NCBI GenBank assembly: GCA_947501445.1
Contig: CANMVS010000016.1
Location: forward strand, 62,001 to 126,000
Origin: an uncultured Rhizobiaceae group bacterium
GTDB lineage: Bacteria > Pseudomonadota > Alphaproteobacteria > Rhizobiales > Rhizobiaceae
Length of the DNA: 64,000 nt
Direction of reading: 5' to 3'
Every line of letters begins with the position of its first letter. Within the stretch, counting starts at the first letter, position 1. Positions 19,715 to 27,015 of the stretch are shown one piece after another. The notes beneath the pieces were generated by a model. The model made no database searches and was not told the DNA's origin. It saw only the letters and a program-made list of their open reading frames with translations. Both the position numbers and the translations under genes were made by a program.

Positions 19715-20803
19715 GGATCCCCACTTCACAAACCTACTGCGAAAAGCGACCGGATCCACCCACCATTCCAAGTCACGCCACACGTCGGGCACAGGCAATG
19801 TGTTTATTGCTTCAATAAGCGGCGCCTGCGGCACGTGCGTGTAGTGACGGGACATACTGTCGACGGCATGCCCTAGAATTTGATCCTTCACGTGAGGATG
19901 GATTCCATTGACCACAAGTTGTGTGGAAACCGTATGTCGCCCGGTATAGGGGGACACGTCTTTGATGCCGGTGCGTTTCCTGGCACCCTTGACGGCGCCT
20001 TTGATCTGACCGCCCGCCCCTTCAATCAACTCGTAGGGTTCGCCTTTGTGTGTCCTGAAGAGGATTCCGTCATGTTCACAAAGTGAGGAAAACAGCTTCA
20101 CCAGAAAATCATGAATCGGGATGCCTCTTGGCTCACCCGTCTTAGACTTGTTTAGAGATATCCATTGCTTGTCTACGTCGACATCATTTGCCGACAATGA
20201 AAACAATTCAATAGGGCGCATGCCAGTGTAGAACAGCGCTGTCATTACCATTGCCGGTGCGGGCGACATTGCGGCGACAAATTTGGCCGCATGTTCATAT
20301 TCAACAGGTGTCGTTCCGCTGCGTGTCGGTTTATCTCGACCCGCCATTGTACCTTTGACCTTGCGGGGTCGTTGCCACATCCGCATTTCCGCCCAATCGT
20401 TCTTAACGGCGTGGTTCCAAACCGCAATGAACGGGGTGAACAACTGGCGATTTATCGTTTCAGGTTGAGCGGTTGGGTAGAGTTTTTTGGCGGCTTTTTG
20501 CAGGTCGTTCTGTTTTATATCACTCAATTTATCACCGAAGAAAAACGCCAGTAAGCCCTTCTCTTCGCTACCGATGAACCTGTTATCCCCGCCCGCTTCA
20601 AGGTAAGACTCTACGGCTTGAGCGAATGTTCTGGTCGCCTTCGCCCCGTACAAATGGTCACTTACTAGTTGCGATTCGCGCTTTATGCGGATCGTCTCCG
20701 CCGCTTCCGGGTTGTCAGTCTTTGTAGATTCTCTGATAGTCTGTCCATGGACGGTGCCACTGATCCACCAGTACTCCCCCCGTTTGTACTTCTTGAGACC
20801 CAT
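19706..20803 (-). CDS. int: Tyrosine recombinase (prophage integrase)
   Basis: About 365 residues. The catalytic domain shows the R-K-H-R-H-Y set: 'TGMRPIELFSL' (Arg), 'SKTGEPRGIPI' (Lys), 'TGRHTVSTQL' (His-x-x-Arg preceded by Gly), 'ILGHA' and 'MSRHYTHV' with the nucleophilic Tyr. The N-terminal domain begins MGLKKYKRGEYWW. AAAGG is 9 bases before ATG 20803; an upstream frame to 20872 lacks domain sequence. Its location beside tRNA-Thr identifies the left end of the prophage. It overlaps the excisionase-like gene by about 120 bases. Confidence 0.95.
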   Translation of the reverse strand: MGLKKYKRGEYWWISGTVHGQTIRESTKTDNPEAAETIRIKRESQLVSDHLYGAKATRTFAQAVESYLEAGGDNRFIGSEEKGLLAFFFGDKLSDIKQNDLQKAAKKLYPTAQPETINRQLFTPFIAVWNHAVKNDWAEMRMWQRPRKVKGTMAGRDKPTRSGTTPVEYEHAAKFVAAMSPAPAMVMTALFYTGMRPIELFSLSANDVDVDKQWISLNKSKTGEPRGIPIHDFLVKLFSSLCEHDGILFRTHKGEPYELIEGAGGQIKGAVKGARKRTGIKDVSPYTGRHTVSTQLVVNGIHPHVKDQILGHAVDSMSRHYTHVPQAPLIEAINTLPVPDVWRDLEWWVDPVAFRSRFVKWGSMR

Positions 20804-20982
20804 CTCATTAAACCTTTTATCTCTGCGATATCGTTGCTCGTAAGTGTTATGTGCCTGCCGTTCACCATGCATAGGCCATGTTTTTTCGCGAGTTTTGCAA
20901 GACCTCGCGGGGTCATCCTAAGCGTTTCAGCCGCCTCATGCAGCGTGTGTATGGCTTCAGAATTATCATTTGCTGGTTTCAT
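20683..20982 (-). CDS. Excisionase-like helix-turn-helix protein
   Basis: 99 residues. 'TLHEAAETLRMTPRGLAKLAKKHGLCMVNGRHITLTSNDIAEIKG' fits a winged MerR/Xis-type (HTH_17) domain; the C-terminus is very basic (RKRRRRSA). It overlaps the 5' part of the integrase gene in another frame, a common xis-int arrangement, so it probably directs excision. The N-terminus contains PANDN, a motif recurring in this prophage. Confidence 0.75.
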   Translation of the reverse strand: MKPANDNSEAIHTLHEAAETLRMTPRGLAKLAKKHGLCMVNGRHITLTSNDIAEIKGLMRWVSRSTNGGSTGGSVAPSMDRLSENLQRLTTRKRRRRSA

Positions 20983-21021
20983 GGCGTGACTCCGCTGTTG
21001 TTTGTTGCCTGCCAGGAGTCA

Positions 21022-21294
21022 TCATTCTTGAGCCTCCTCAATTTCATAATACCCAACCACATCACAAAACTCTTCGATGACGCCGGTTGCGGTAAGTATC
21101 ACTTCATCCATCTGATAGATTGATTCCGAGCAGAAGATTTCGTGACGCTTTATGTATTCGCAAGCGATGGTTTCCAGCCTTTCCAATTTGGCGATTTTGG
21201 CGTCTCTTTCGGCCAGCATTTCGCGATACATTTTGACCGTTTCCTGGTGACTTCGATCGGCCTGAGCAAGTTCATTGTTGGGTTCAAGTGTCAT
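21022..21294 (-). CDS. Small coiled-coil phage protein
   Basis: 90 residues from ATG 21294 (MTLEPNNELAQAD). Residues 12-45 are a Glu/Lys/Arg heptad-rich helix (HQETVKMYREMLAERDAKIA). The C-terminal half is acidic with 'MDEVILTATGVIEEFCDVVGYY'. It overlaps the next upstream gene's end by 11 bases, in a run of overlapping leftward genes. Function unknown. Confidence 0.65.
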   Translation of the reverse strand: MTLEPNNELAQADRSHQETVKMYREMLAERDAKIAKLERLETIACEYIKRHEIFCSESIYQMDEVILTATGVIEEFCDVVGYYEIEEAQE

Positions 21295-21604
21295 CGGTAC
21301 GGCCCTCCAATTCTGTGCGAGCCTGCGCCCGTCCCTGTGCAGTGTACTTTTCCTTGAACCTTTGAATCGCATCCACGACCCGTTGAGGATCTACGCGTTC
21401 GCGTTCTTTCTTGCCGTACTCTTTGTCGATGAAAAGCAGAAAGCCGTTGTCGCGTGTGTCCAATCGGATTTCGAGATACTTCAAATCGAAATCGACAATC
21501 CACCATCGAACGTCCTGCACACTGTTCAGAATACCGCAAAACCTGCCGAAATTAATGTTCCAAGTGTCGCCTGTATCCTTGCTTGTTGGCCAGGTGTCAG
21601 TCAT
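21284..21604 (-). CDS. Hypothetical phage protein
   Basis: 106 residues starting MTDTWPTSKDTGDTWNINFG, with alternating strands ('VRWWIVDFDLKYLEIRLDTR') and a basic helical C-terminus. ATG 21604 is 2 bases below the stop of the upstream gene. No family is recognised. Confidence 0.6.
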   Translation of the reverse strand: MTDTWPTSKDTGDTWNINFGRFCGILNSVQDVRWWIVDFDLKYLEIRLDTRDNGFLLFIDKEYGKKERERVDPQRVVDAIQRFKEKYTAQGRAQARTELEGRTDDT

Positions 21605-21605
21605 G

Positions 21606-21827
21606 TCACCAGTCCCCGCCGTCGTTTTGAATTCTGATATTGTCAACGAGGTAGTCTGGATCGATAGCATTGTTATCGAGGTGAACAGGGCCGCCGTCTT
21701 CACCATTCCTCATGACATGCAACGTTCCACTTGCTGAAAACAGCCACAGTGTTGACGGCCACTTTTTGGCGACACGTTTCAGGGCAGCAATGGCTTTGCG
21801 TTCTTCGTCGTTGAGTTCAATTGTCAT
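21606..21827 (-). CDS. Hypothetical phage protein
   Basis: 73 residues, MTIELNDEERKAIAALKRVA followed by a beta-rich part (STLWLFSASGTLHVMRNG) and an acidic end. Proteins with this short helix-strand pattern are common in alphaproteobacterial temperate phages without assigned function. The start is ATG 21827, overlapping the upstream gene by 11 bases. Confidence 0.65.
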   Translation of the reverse strand: MTIELNDEERKAIAALKRVAKKWPSTLWLFSASGTLHVMRNGEDGGPVHLDNNAIDPDYLVDNIRIQNDGGDW

Positions 21828-22074
21828 CGCTCTGGCCCTCATCTAATTTTGGGTGACCACAGCGTGCCATTTCAGCGTCAACTTCATTCAGCGACACAGG
21901 GCCACAACCGTAGTCCAATCGATCAATTAACGTATCGCAATCAAGGTCCGAATGAGTAACACCGTAGCGTTCGATAAATGCGTCTGTAATCTCGCCCTGA
22001 ATGATAGAATGTTGTGACGATACACGAGTGGCGCGCCTCAAAAGTGCAGAGAACCTGCGGTTATCACTTGTCAT
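21817..22074 (-). CDS. Hypothetical phage protein
   Basis: 85 residues from ATG 22074 (MTSDNRRFSALLRRATRVSS). Rich in Asp in the C-terminal half, including 'LIDRLDYGCGPVSLNEVDAE'. It overlaps both neighbours by about 11 bases in the leftward operon. No function can be assigned. Confidence 0.6.
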   Translation of the reverse strand: MTSDNRRFSALLRRATRVSSQHSIIQGEITDAFIERYGVTHSDLDCDTLIDRLDYGCGPVSLNEVDAEMARCGHPKLDEGQSDDN

Positions 22075-22411
22075 CGTTCTTGCCCTCCAATGCTGCGCGT
22101 GCAGGACACCCACCGCAGTCCTCAAATGATCCGCCATTTACTGAACACCAACCCTCGCAATATGTTTCGGCGTATTGTTTCAGAACCGCCTTCAACCGCC
22201 CATTCTCTGCCTTTTCGTCACGCCAACGCTCTTCCCAATATCGAGGTGCGGCTGAGTACCCGCGCAATTGGGAGACGAGCTTCCTAAGGCATTCGATTTC
22301 AGCTTCCTGCGCCCTAATGTGCGCAACACTGGTGTGGATGATGGCGACATCATTTCGCCACGGCTCCAGACCCCAAATCATCGCACTGAGCGCTTCCTTT
22401 ACATCAGTCAT
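22064..22411 (-). CDS. Hypothetical phage protein with coiled coil and Cys cluster
   Basis: 115 residues from ATG 22411 (MTDVKEALSAMIWGLEPW). A long central coiled coil (residues 30-75) is followed by four cysteines in 'ETYCEGWCSVNGGSFEDCGGCPA', a possible metal site. It overlaps the HNH gene start by 8 bases. Confidence 0.6.
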   Translation of the reverse strand: MTDVKEALSAMIWGLEPWRNDVAIIHTSVAHIRAQEAEIECLRKLVSQLRGYSAAPRYWEERWRDEKAENGRLKAVLKQYAETYCEGWCSVNGGSFEDCGGCPARAALEGKNDDK

Positions 22412-22730
22412 TCGCCTGTTCCCTTCTCGCCCGATCACGCCGGCGGCAGTTTTCTTTGTGAGTCACCATCTCCAAATGGTCAGGATTGACACACAGCCTG
22501 TTGCGACACTTATGATCGATTTGTTTTTTGCCGGGCACATACCCGTATTCGTTGGTGTACATGACGCGATGAACCGCGCAGGTCTGGCCGCGCAGCTTCA
22601 TTCGCGGATAGCCTCTCCCACGCCCTGAGTTACCGGACGTCGGCCCGATCCACGTCCAACACCCGGTAACGGGATTGGGTTTAACGTCCTGCATTATTCT
22701 CGCCATAATGGCGGTGCGCGTGGCGGTCAT
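22404..22730 (-). CDS. HNH endonuclease
   Basis: 108 residues. The HNH core is visible as 'CAVHRVMYTNEYGYVPGKKQ', 'IDHKCRNRLCVNPDHLEMVTHKEN' with paired cysteines around it, as in phage-borne HNH proteins related to homing enzymes. The C-terminus ends REQAND. The ATG overlaps the stop of the upstream zinc protein (ATGA). Role in the phage is unknown. Confidence 0.85.
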   Translation of the reverse strand: MTATRTAIMARIMQDVKPNPVTGCWTWIGPTSGNSGRGRGYPRMKLRGQTCAVHRVMYTNEYGYVPGKKQIDHKCRNRLCVNPDHLEMVTHKENCRRRDRARREQAND

Positions 22731-22972
22731 TGTGGGCACCCATTTTGATTGCAAGTCGGGCACGGAATACCGCGCTTTGCCCACGTGATTGTGTGCGGTC
22801 CATGATATGTTCTGGTTGCGTTGCAACGGGCACATTGAAATCGCAGATATTCAGAACCTGCATCAACAACATGCATGCGTTTTACTGGTCGAACACGGCG
22901 GCGCTTTGCGTCCGGGAACATGTGAATTTGTCGATAGGCTTTCGATGGGACAATGCTTGGCGCAGTGGTCAT
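22727..22972 (-). CDS. Small zinc-ribbon-like protein
   Basis: 81 residues from ATG 22972 (MTTAPSIVPSKAYRQIHMF). Two cysteine pairs, CARC and CPTC, separated by about 25 residues, suggest a zinc ribbon; the middle is very basic (DAKRRRVRPVKR). Translationally coupled to the HNH nuclease gene. Confidence 0.65.
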   Translation of the reverse strand: MTTAPSIVPSKAYRQIHMFPDAKRRRVRPVKRMHVVDAGSEYLRFQCARCNATRTYHGPHTITWAKRGIPCPTCNQNGCPQ

Positions 22973-22986
22973 GCGGTATCCTCCGA

Positions 22987-23097
22987 TTAGTCGTCGTAGG
23001 GTACGGTTATCCACCGATGAAGCGCGGCACCGAATGCGGCAAGCATGCCGATTGCCATTGCGGCGATGAATAAAAGTTGTGGCAAGTGTTCAGGCAT
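22987..23097 (-). CDS. Small single-pass membrane protein (36 aa)
   Basis: Frame MPEHLPQLLFIAAMAIGMLA ending VPYDD, with one hydrophobic helix. It is preceded by GAAAGG and, further up, by a CACCAC-type leader shared with many other genes of this prophage, which supports its reality despite its size. Confidence 0.6.
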   Translation of the reverse strand: MPEHLPQLLFIAAMAIGMLAAFGAALHRWITVPYDD

Positions 23098-23112
23098 GGT
23101 TAAGGCCTTTCA

Positions 23113-23134
23113 GTGTGGTGGTGGTGTGGTGGTG
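23113..23134 (-). repeat. CACCAC leader (minus-strand gene)
   Basis: On the minus strand this reads as tandem CACCACCACACCACCAC-type sequence about 20 bases before the small membrane gene at 23097, a few bases ahead of a GAAAGG ribosome site. Confidence 0.7.
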
Positions 23135-23177
23135 CAGGCGTCATTTCACGGCGCCCGCAAGCATTGCCAGGCGGCGT

Positions 23178-24074
23178 TTATTTGCTCGGCATGGACATGA
23201 TAATCGGGATGTTTGAACCGCCACCCATCACGGTCGTAGGCAACTTGCCGCCCCACCGTTTCGCCTGTTCGTACTGAACCAGAAGAGGATTATCTGAAAG
23301 TGCTTCCTGCAACAGGTTGGCTGCCTGCGCTTCCGCTTCACCTTTAAGACGGATTGCCTCCGCTTCGGCAGCGGCTTCCTGTTTCACCCGGTAGGCATTA
23401 CCGTCGGCACGCGCCATTGTTGCGTCACGTTCCGCTTCTGCGGTCTGCGTCAACTGCTGCGCCTGAAGCTTCTGCTGTTCCAGTGTGTGGCGCTCTTTAA
23501 CGGCATCTTCACGTGCTTTTTCCTTAGCCAGAATAGCGTCCATGTATTGCGGCGGAAGAATGACATTTTCTATTTGCGGTGAGTTCACCGTCACAGGGTA
23601 AGGCTCCATGAGACTGACCAACTTTTCTTGGATTGTCCCGGTTGCGGAAGTGCGGTTTCTGATCAATTCCGAGGCACTAAATTCGGCCAAAGCGGATTTT
23701 GCTGCTTGCCGCAATTTTGGGTCAAGGATCCTTGATTCAAACTGGTCCAGACCGCCATACAGAACGAATAGGTCAAGTGCAGACTCACTTTGAACTGTCC
23801 AATTGACCGATACCGTTGCAGTAATTGGTAATTGGTTTGCAGTCGCGGCACTCAATTCCTCGACGTTTTTACGTTCACGGACTTCGATTTTCTTGACGCT
23901 TTCAATGAAGGGCACCTTCAAATGTAAGCCGGGGTCAACCTGCTCAACAGCCCGTGAAAATCTTGTTTTAATGCCTATGTGCCCCTCCGACACGACATAG
24001 AATGATCCAAGCGCCGTAAGGGCAGCAAAAGATATACAGATAACGCCAAGCGTTATTTTTAAGGGTGTCATCAT
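23178..24074 (-). CDS. SPFH/prohibitin-family membrane protein
   Basis: 298 residues. An N-terminal membrane anchor (about residues 5-27) leads into the SPFH domain ('VVSEGHIGIKTRFSRAVEQV', 'PGLHLKVPFIESVKKIEVRE'), then a long Ala/Glu/Gln coiled coil ('KERHTLEQQKLQAQQLTQTA') and a short tail. This is the HflC/prohibitin arrangement. Host relatives scaffold membrane proteases such as FtsH, so a phage copy could modulate host proteolysis or the lysogeny decision. It is preceded by the CACCAC leader. ATG 24074 or 24071. Confidence 0.9.
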   Translation of the reverse strand: MMTPLKITLGVICISFAALTALGSFYVVSEGHIGIKTRFSRAVEQVDPGLHLKVPFIESVKKIEVRERKNVEELSAATANQLPITATVSVNWTVQSESALDLFVLYGGLDQFESRILDPKLRQAAKSALAEFSASELIRNRTSATGTIQEKLVSLMEPYPVTVNSPQIENVILPPQYMDAILAKEKAREDAVKERHTLEQQKLQAQQLTQTAEAERDATMARADGNAYRVKQEAAAEAEAIRLKGEAEAQAANLLQEALSDNPLLVQYEQAKRWGGKLPTTVMGGGSNIPIIMSMPSK

Positions 24075-24110
24075 GTGGTGGTTCCTCAGTGGTGTGGTGG
24101 TGGTGTGTGG
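24075..24110 (-). repeat. CACCAC leader of the SPFH gene
   Basis: Minus-strand C/A-only runs (ACACACCACCACCACACCAC, then CCACCAC directly before the ATG) bracket a GAGG ribosome site. Same orientation relative to its gene as all other copies. Confidence 0.7.
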
Positions 24111-24130
24111 TTAGTTTGTAAGCAGGACGA

Positions 24131-24343
24131 TCACGTACTCCCTTCTGCATCTTCCGACTCACTCTCATTTTTCTGAGATCGAAAGCGTATAAGTTCTTGG
24201 ATGAACGGCTTGTTTTCTTCTGAATTGTACAGAGCGCCACTTGGCAACGCGCCTGTGAGGGCCTTACCAATCTCCGCGCTGTACGAGATCAGGTGAGATA
24301 GTTCTGATCCGTTCAAACGAATAAGTTTCTTTGTGTAGATCAT
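24131..24343 (-). CDS. Hypothetical phage protein
   Basis: 70 residues (MIYTKKLIRLNGSELSHLIS ...), with an acidic Ser/Glu-rich C-terminus (KNESESEDAEGST). The ATG overlaps the stop of the MutS-like gene (ATGA). No family recognised. Confidence 0.6.
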   Translation of the reverse strand: MIYTKKLIRLNGSELSHLISYSAEIGKALTGALPSGALYNSEENKPFIQELIRFRSQKNESESEDAEGST

Positions 24344-24561
24344 GAGGATTTACCCCCAAGGCAAACGACGCGGTATCCATCGTCTTCCAGCAGGCCGCAC
24401 CATGCCTCCAAGCAATGACGTGGGATACCGCACGCTGGCATACCGTCACGCTGAGTGAGCGGGAGCGTAAGCACCTGAGAGGCGATAGCCGCGTCTTGTC
24501 GAAACAGATAATAGTAATCGCCCATGCGGTACAGAATGAGGGTTGGTGCCTTGCTAGTCAT
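24340..24561 (-). CDS. Stand-alone MutS domain I-like protein
   Basis: 73 residues that align over almost their whole length with the mismatch-reading domain I of MutS: 'LILYRMGDYYYLFRQDAAIA', then 'LPLTQRDGMPACGIPRHCLE' and 'LLEDDGYRVVCL', against host MutS RMGDFYELF ... LTKR ... PMAGIPYHAVENYL. There is no clamp, lever or ATPase domain. The Phe-x-Glu motif that stacks on and hydrogen-bonds a mismatch is replaced by Tyr-x-Tyr. It could bind distorted DNA, interfere with host MutS or do something unrelated. Translationally coupled (ATGA) to both neighbours. Confidence 0.75.
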   Translation of the reverse strand: MTSKAPTLILYRMGDYYYLFRQDAAIASQVLTLPLTQRDGMPACGIPRHCLEAWCGLLEDDGYRVVCLGGKSS

Positions 24562-24815
24562 GAGGTTTTACTTTCATCAATTGGTGCCAGCTGCACACAT
24601 GTTTTCAACAGCGCAAACTTTATGACCTCATCGCCTAGATCGGATATCAATAGGTAAATTGGTGCATCGACAGCGCTGTACAGTCTAAGCCTCCTGATTA
24701 AAGGCATCTTTCGTGCACCAACATGAAAGCCGTGACTCACCCAGCAGGCCTCTGGAAAAAACCTGCGGAAATACCTGTTGGCGACATGTCGGTTTTTGAA
24801 AACTAGTTCAGTCAC
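24558..24815 (-). CDS. Hypothetical phage protein
   Basis: 85 residues beginning MTELVFKNRHVANRYFRRFF, basic at the N-terminus and hydrophobic in the centre (APIYLLISDLGDEVIKFALL). It is bounded on both sides by ATGA overlaps. Function unknown. Confidence 0.6.
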   Translation of the reverse strand: MTELVFKNRHVANRYFRRFFPEACWVSHGFHVGARKMPLIRRLRLYSAVDAPIYLLISDLGDEVIKFALLKTCVQLAPIDESKTS

Positions 24816-25075
24816 GCATCACCCCGCTTGACCAGATCGCGTTCATGCAAAAACTGATTTGCCATTTTGTTGAGCCAAACAGCATGTTCAGTGTTCACGC
24901 CCGGGCGATTGAGGGCGAAAGCCGCGTTTCGAAAGAGAATGATTCTTTCTTGTCCCTCACCAAGCGGGTGACCGGGGCGGCAAGCATGCAACGCATTGCG
25001 GCATGTTGCGCTGACATTATCCAAGGCGTCTTGAATTTCATCGATACGCTGGTCAATTTCTTTATCTGTCAGCAT
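24812..25075 (-). CDS. Hypothetical phage protein
   Basis: 87 residues starting MLTDKEIDQRIDEIQDALDN, mostly helical. ATG 25075 shares a base with the stop of the upstream gene (TGATG), so it is coupled within the leftward operon. No known family. Confidence 0.6.
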   Translation of the reverse strand: MLTDKEIDQRIDEIQDALDNVSATCRNALHACRPGHPLGEGQERIILFRNAAFALNRPGVNTEHAVWLNKMANQFLHERDLVKRGDA

Positions 25076-25281
25076 CACGCGCCCACCTTCGGCGCAACAG
25101 CAAGCCCGCTGTTGATGCAGCCACCTGTTATGTCTTTGAGAGGAATACCTTGTGCGGTTAGGTCTTTGATGACCTGTTTTGACTGCTCGACACAGGCGGT
25201 CGCAGACAGATACCCACCTTCGACGATAGGCTGCACGTCACCAGCACTTGCAATAAAGATGATAAGAAAAATCTTTGTCAT
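25075..25281 (-). CDS. Small exported protein, first gene of the leftward operon
   Basis: 68 residues with a short signal-like N-terminus (MTKIFLIIFIASAG) and two cysteines in the remainder. It is the promoter-proximal gene after PL; the leader from the predicted start point is only about 35 bases. GTAAGG precedes the ATG. Role unknown. Confidence 0.6.
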   Translation of the reverse strand: MTKIFLIIFIASAGDVQPIVEGGYLSATACVEQSKQVIKDLTAQGIPLKDITGGCINSGLAVAPKVGA

Positions 25282-25320
25282 AGCCTTACTCCATGTTTGC
25301 GATTCTCAATCTCACAAACA

Positions 25321-25349
25321 TCTATAGGCGATTTCGCATATTATTGCAA
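25321..25349 (-). promoter_or_regulatory. PL promoter with embedded repressor operator
   Basis: On the minus strand: TTGCAA, a 17-bp spacer, TATAGA. The palindrome GCGAAATCGC lies centrally in the spacer (25328-25337), so a bound repressor would block polymerase. It drives the leftward operon beginning at 25281. Confidence 0.75.
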
Positions 25350-25412
25350 CAAAAAAATGCGCTAACGACTATGCGGAAGCGCATTTATGCGATTTCATAT
25401 TTTCTGATGAGG

Positions 25413-26075
25413 TTACGGCGCTCGCAAAATTGAGAACCTGACAACTCCGGTTATGGTCGCATCTTCGGAATGACCGTCGTCATATGAAATGGGCGTCTGA
25501 TGATTTGGATCCGTTGATCTTGGCCACAGCCAATGCGAACCATCGTTGTCTATAACAAATTCTTTTAATGTCGCTTCATACAGTCCCGATTTGTTGCGCC
25601 TATTCACCATGACGTGCTGCCCGCTACGTGGGCGAACGCCATTTGATATTGTTGCCTCAACAAAGACGATTGATCCGTCCGGGTAAATGGAATTCATGGA
25701 ACTACCGCGAACCTCAAAACCACTCAGATCCATGTTCTCAAGTCCCGGTGGCGGGGTTATATAGACTTCTTTCTGGTCGTCATACTCGTGCTCAACAGCT
25801 TCCATCCATACTCCTGCTTGAACTTCACCAACAATTCTATATGGCTTCGTCGGCGCACCGCCTCCACCTAACGGAACAAGATTTTCGCGTAACGTAGAGG
25901 CTCGTTGAGCGAGCTGAAGTATGCGTATGGTAAACTGCGCAGACGGCTTGTCTTCGTCCCGTTCCCACTTGCTTAAGCGCCCCTGACTCGTGCCAATTTC
26001 GGCGGCAAATTCAGCCTGTTTCATGCCAAGCGCTTGCCGCGTCTCTTTTATGAATTCACCGTTCAATTCTTGCAT
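25413..26075 (-). CDS. S24-type self-cleaving phage repressor (CI-like)
   Basis: About 220 residues from ATG 26075. The N-terminal HTH is 'ETRQALGMKQAEFAAEIGTS' continuing QGRLSKWE. The C-terminal peptidase domain has a cleavage site Ala-Gly in 'GEVQAGVWMEA', the catalytic Ser in 'VRGSSMNSIYPDGS' and Lys in 'YEATLKEFVI'. This is the LexA/CI arrangement that undergoes RecA-stimulated autocleavage, so the prophage should respond to DNA damage. It lies between PL and PR, whose spacers carry the same palindrome. Confidence 0.92.
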   Translation of the reverse strand: MQELNGEFIKETRQALGMKQAEFAAEIGTSQGRLSKWERDEDKPSAQFTIRILQLAQRASTLRENLVPLGGGGAPTKPYRIVGEVQAGVWMEAVEHEYDDQKEVYITPPPGLENMDLSGFEVRGSSMNSIYPDGSIVFVEATISNGVRPRSGQHVMVNRRNKSGLYEATLKEFVIDNDGSHWLWPRSTDPNHQTPISYDDGHSEDATITGVVRFSILRAP

Positions 26076-26107
26076 GTTTCTGTTCTCAATCCTGACCGAG
26101 TTGATAG

Positions 26108-26136
26108 CGCATACCATTAAGTGCGCGAAATGTAAA
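26108..26136 (-). promoter_or_regulatory. Possible repressor-maintenance promoter
   Basis: On the minus strand: TTTACA, 17-bp spacer, TATGCG, leading into the repressor gene about 30 bases away. The spacer contains TTTCGCGCAC, an incomplete version of the operator, which would permit autoregulation. Confidence 0.45.
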
Positions 26137-26158
26137 AGGCTATATAGCATATTTATTC

Positions 26159-26187
26159 TTGACTTTAAAGGCGAATTCGCATATTGA
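26159..26187 (+). promoter_or_regulatory. PR promoter with embedded repressor operator
   Basis: TTGACT, 17-bp spacer, TATTGA. The palindrome GCGAATTCGC occupies 26171-26180 within the spacer. It drives the rightward early genes from 26376. Confidence 0.75.
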
Positions 26188-26320
26188 TGGACTTGTAGTT
26201 AACGAATCGCAAGCAAAGCAAATGAAGCAATTCAGCGGTACGGCATGGGCGAAATGCCGTACTCACCCTACGAGGAGGGCAAAAGAAACCGACCTGACGA
26301 CTACCACGCTACCAGGTGCG

Positions 26321-26360
26321 CCACCACCACGATGCAACAGAGAGCGCACCACACCACCAC
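26321..26360 (+). repeat. CACCAC leader of the first rightward gene
   Basis: CCACCACCAC at 26321 and CACCACACCACCAC at 26347, followed by GAGAGG and the ATG at 26376. Confidence 0.7.
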
Positions 26361-26375
26361 GAGAGGTCACAACCG

Positions 26376-26624
26376 ATGAATACTCACGATGCCGCGCGCT
26401 CAATGCGTGCGAACGGGCGAAGCTTTGTAGATATTTCCGAAGCACTGAACATCAGCCTTCAATACGCATACAAATGCGCGACCGACGTTTTACCCAAACC
26501 AATCCAGCCAAACAGGCAGCGAACTATTCGCCATACCGCCCACAACGGCGGTTGTTCGACACTATCTGGCCTACGACCAGTCAGCCTTCCACGCATTGCG
26601 ACAATTGATGGAGTAGCGGCATGA
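26376..26624 (+). CDS. Small helix-turn-helix protein, first PR gene
   Basis: 82 residues. 'ARSMRANGRSFVDISEALNI' followed by SLQYAYKCATD resembles a short HTH; the C-terminal half is basic and uncharacterised. By position (first gene rightward of the repressor, under PR) it is a candidate Cro-like or antirepressor gene, but the sequence alone does not prove this. The start is ATG 26376 after GAGAGG. Confidence 0.6.
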   Translation: MNTHDAARSMRANGRSFVDISEALNISLQYAYKCATDVLPKPIQPNRQRTIRHTAHNGGCSTLSGLRPVSLPRIATIDGVAA

Positions 26625-26824
26625 GCAACGGAGACGTGTTGCCGCTTGAGACCTTTGTTGAGGTCAAATTCACCGGGCGCATTGTAGGGCACTCGCGTTT
26701 TTCCGAGGGGCCGGATTCTTATTACGTCGAACATGAACGGAAAGGTCGAATGGTCAAGGAATGGGTGGTCATGGACCGCGTTACGGCGGTTCCGTCTGTG
26801 CCGGTAAACGGAGGCTCAGATTGA
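26621..26824 (+). CDS. Hypothetical phage protein
   Basis: 67 residues, beta-rich ('TFVEVKFTGRIVGHSRFSEG', 'YYVEHERKGRMVKEWVVM'). ATGA overlap with the preceding gene and TGATG overlap with the next indicate coupled translation. It resembles a short SH3-like barrel; function unknown. Confidence 0.6.
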   Translation: MSNGDVLPLETFVEVKFTGRIVGHSRFSEGPDSYYVEHERKGRMVKEWVVMDRVTAVPSVPVNGGSD

Positions 26825-27015
26825 TGGCAAACCCAATGGCCTATGCAACCGAATTCACGCGAACCGGCAGGGTGAACATGCACAACCGCAAACCCTACCG
26901 AACCGCCGAACAAAAGGCACTGGCGCGCAAGAGCGCCAGAAAGGGCGATGACGGTGCATATCGAAGTGCCGCGCCAGTTTCCACACATTTGAAACCCCGC
27001 GGAGGTCGCCGATGA
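26824..27015 (+). CDS. Small basic phage protein
   Basis: 63 residues, MANPMAYATEFTRTGRVNMH followed by a Lys/Arg-rich half. The ATG shares a base with the preceding stop, and its end overlaps the next start. Could bind nucleic acid; not recognised. Confidence 0.55.
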   Translation: MANPMAYATEFTRTGRVNMHNRKPYRTAEQKALARKSARKGDDGAYRSAAPVSTHLKPRGGRR

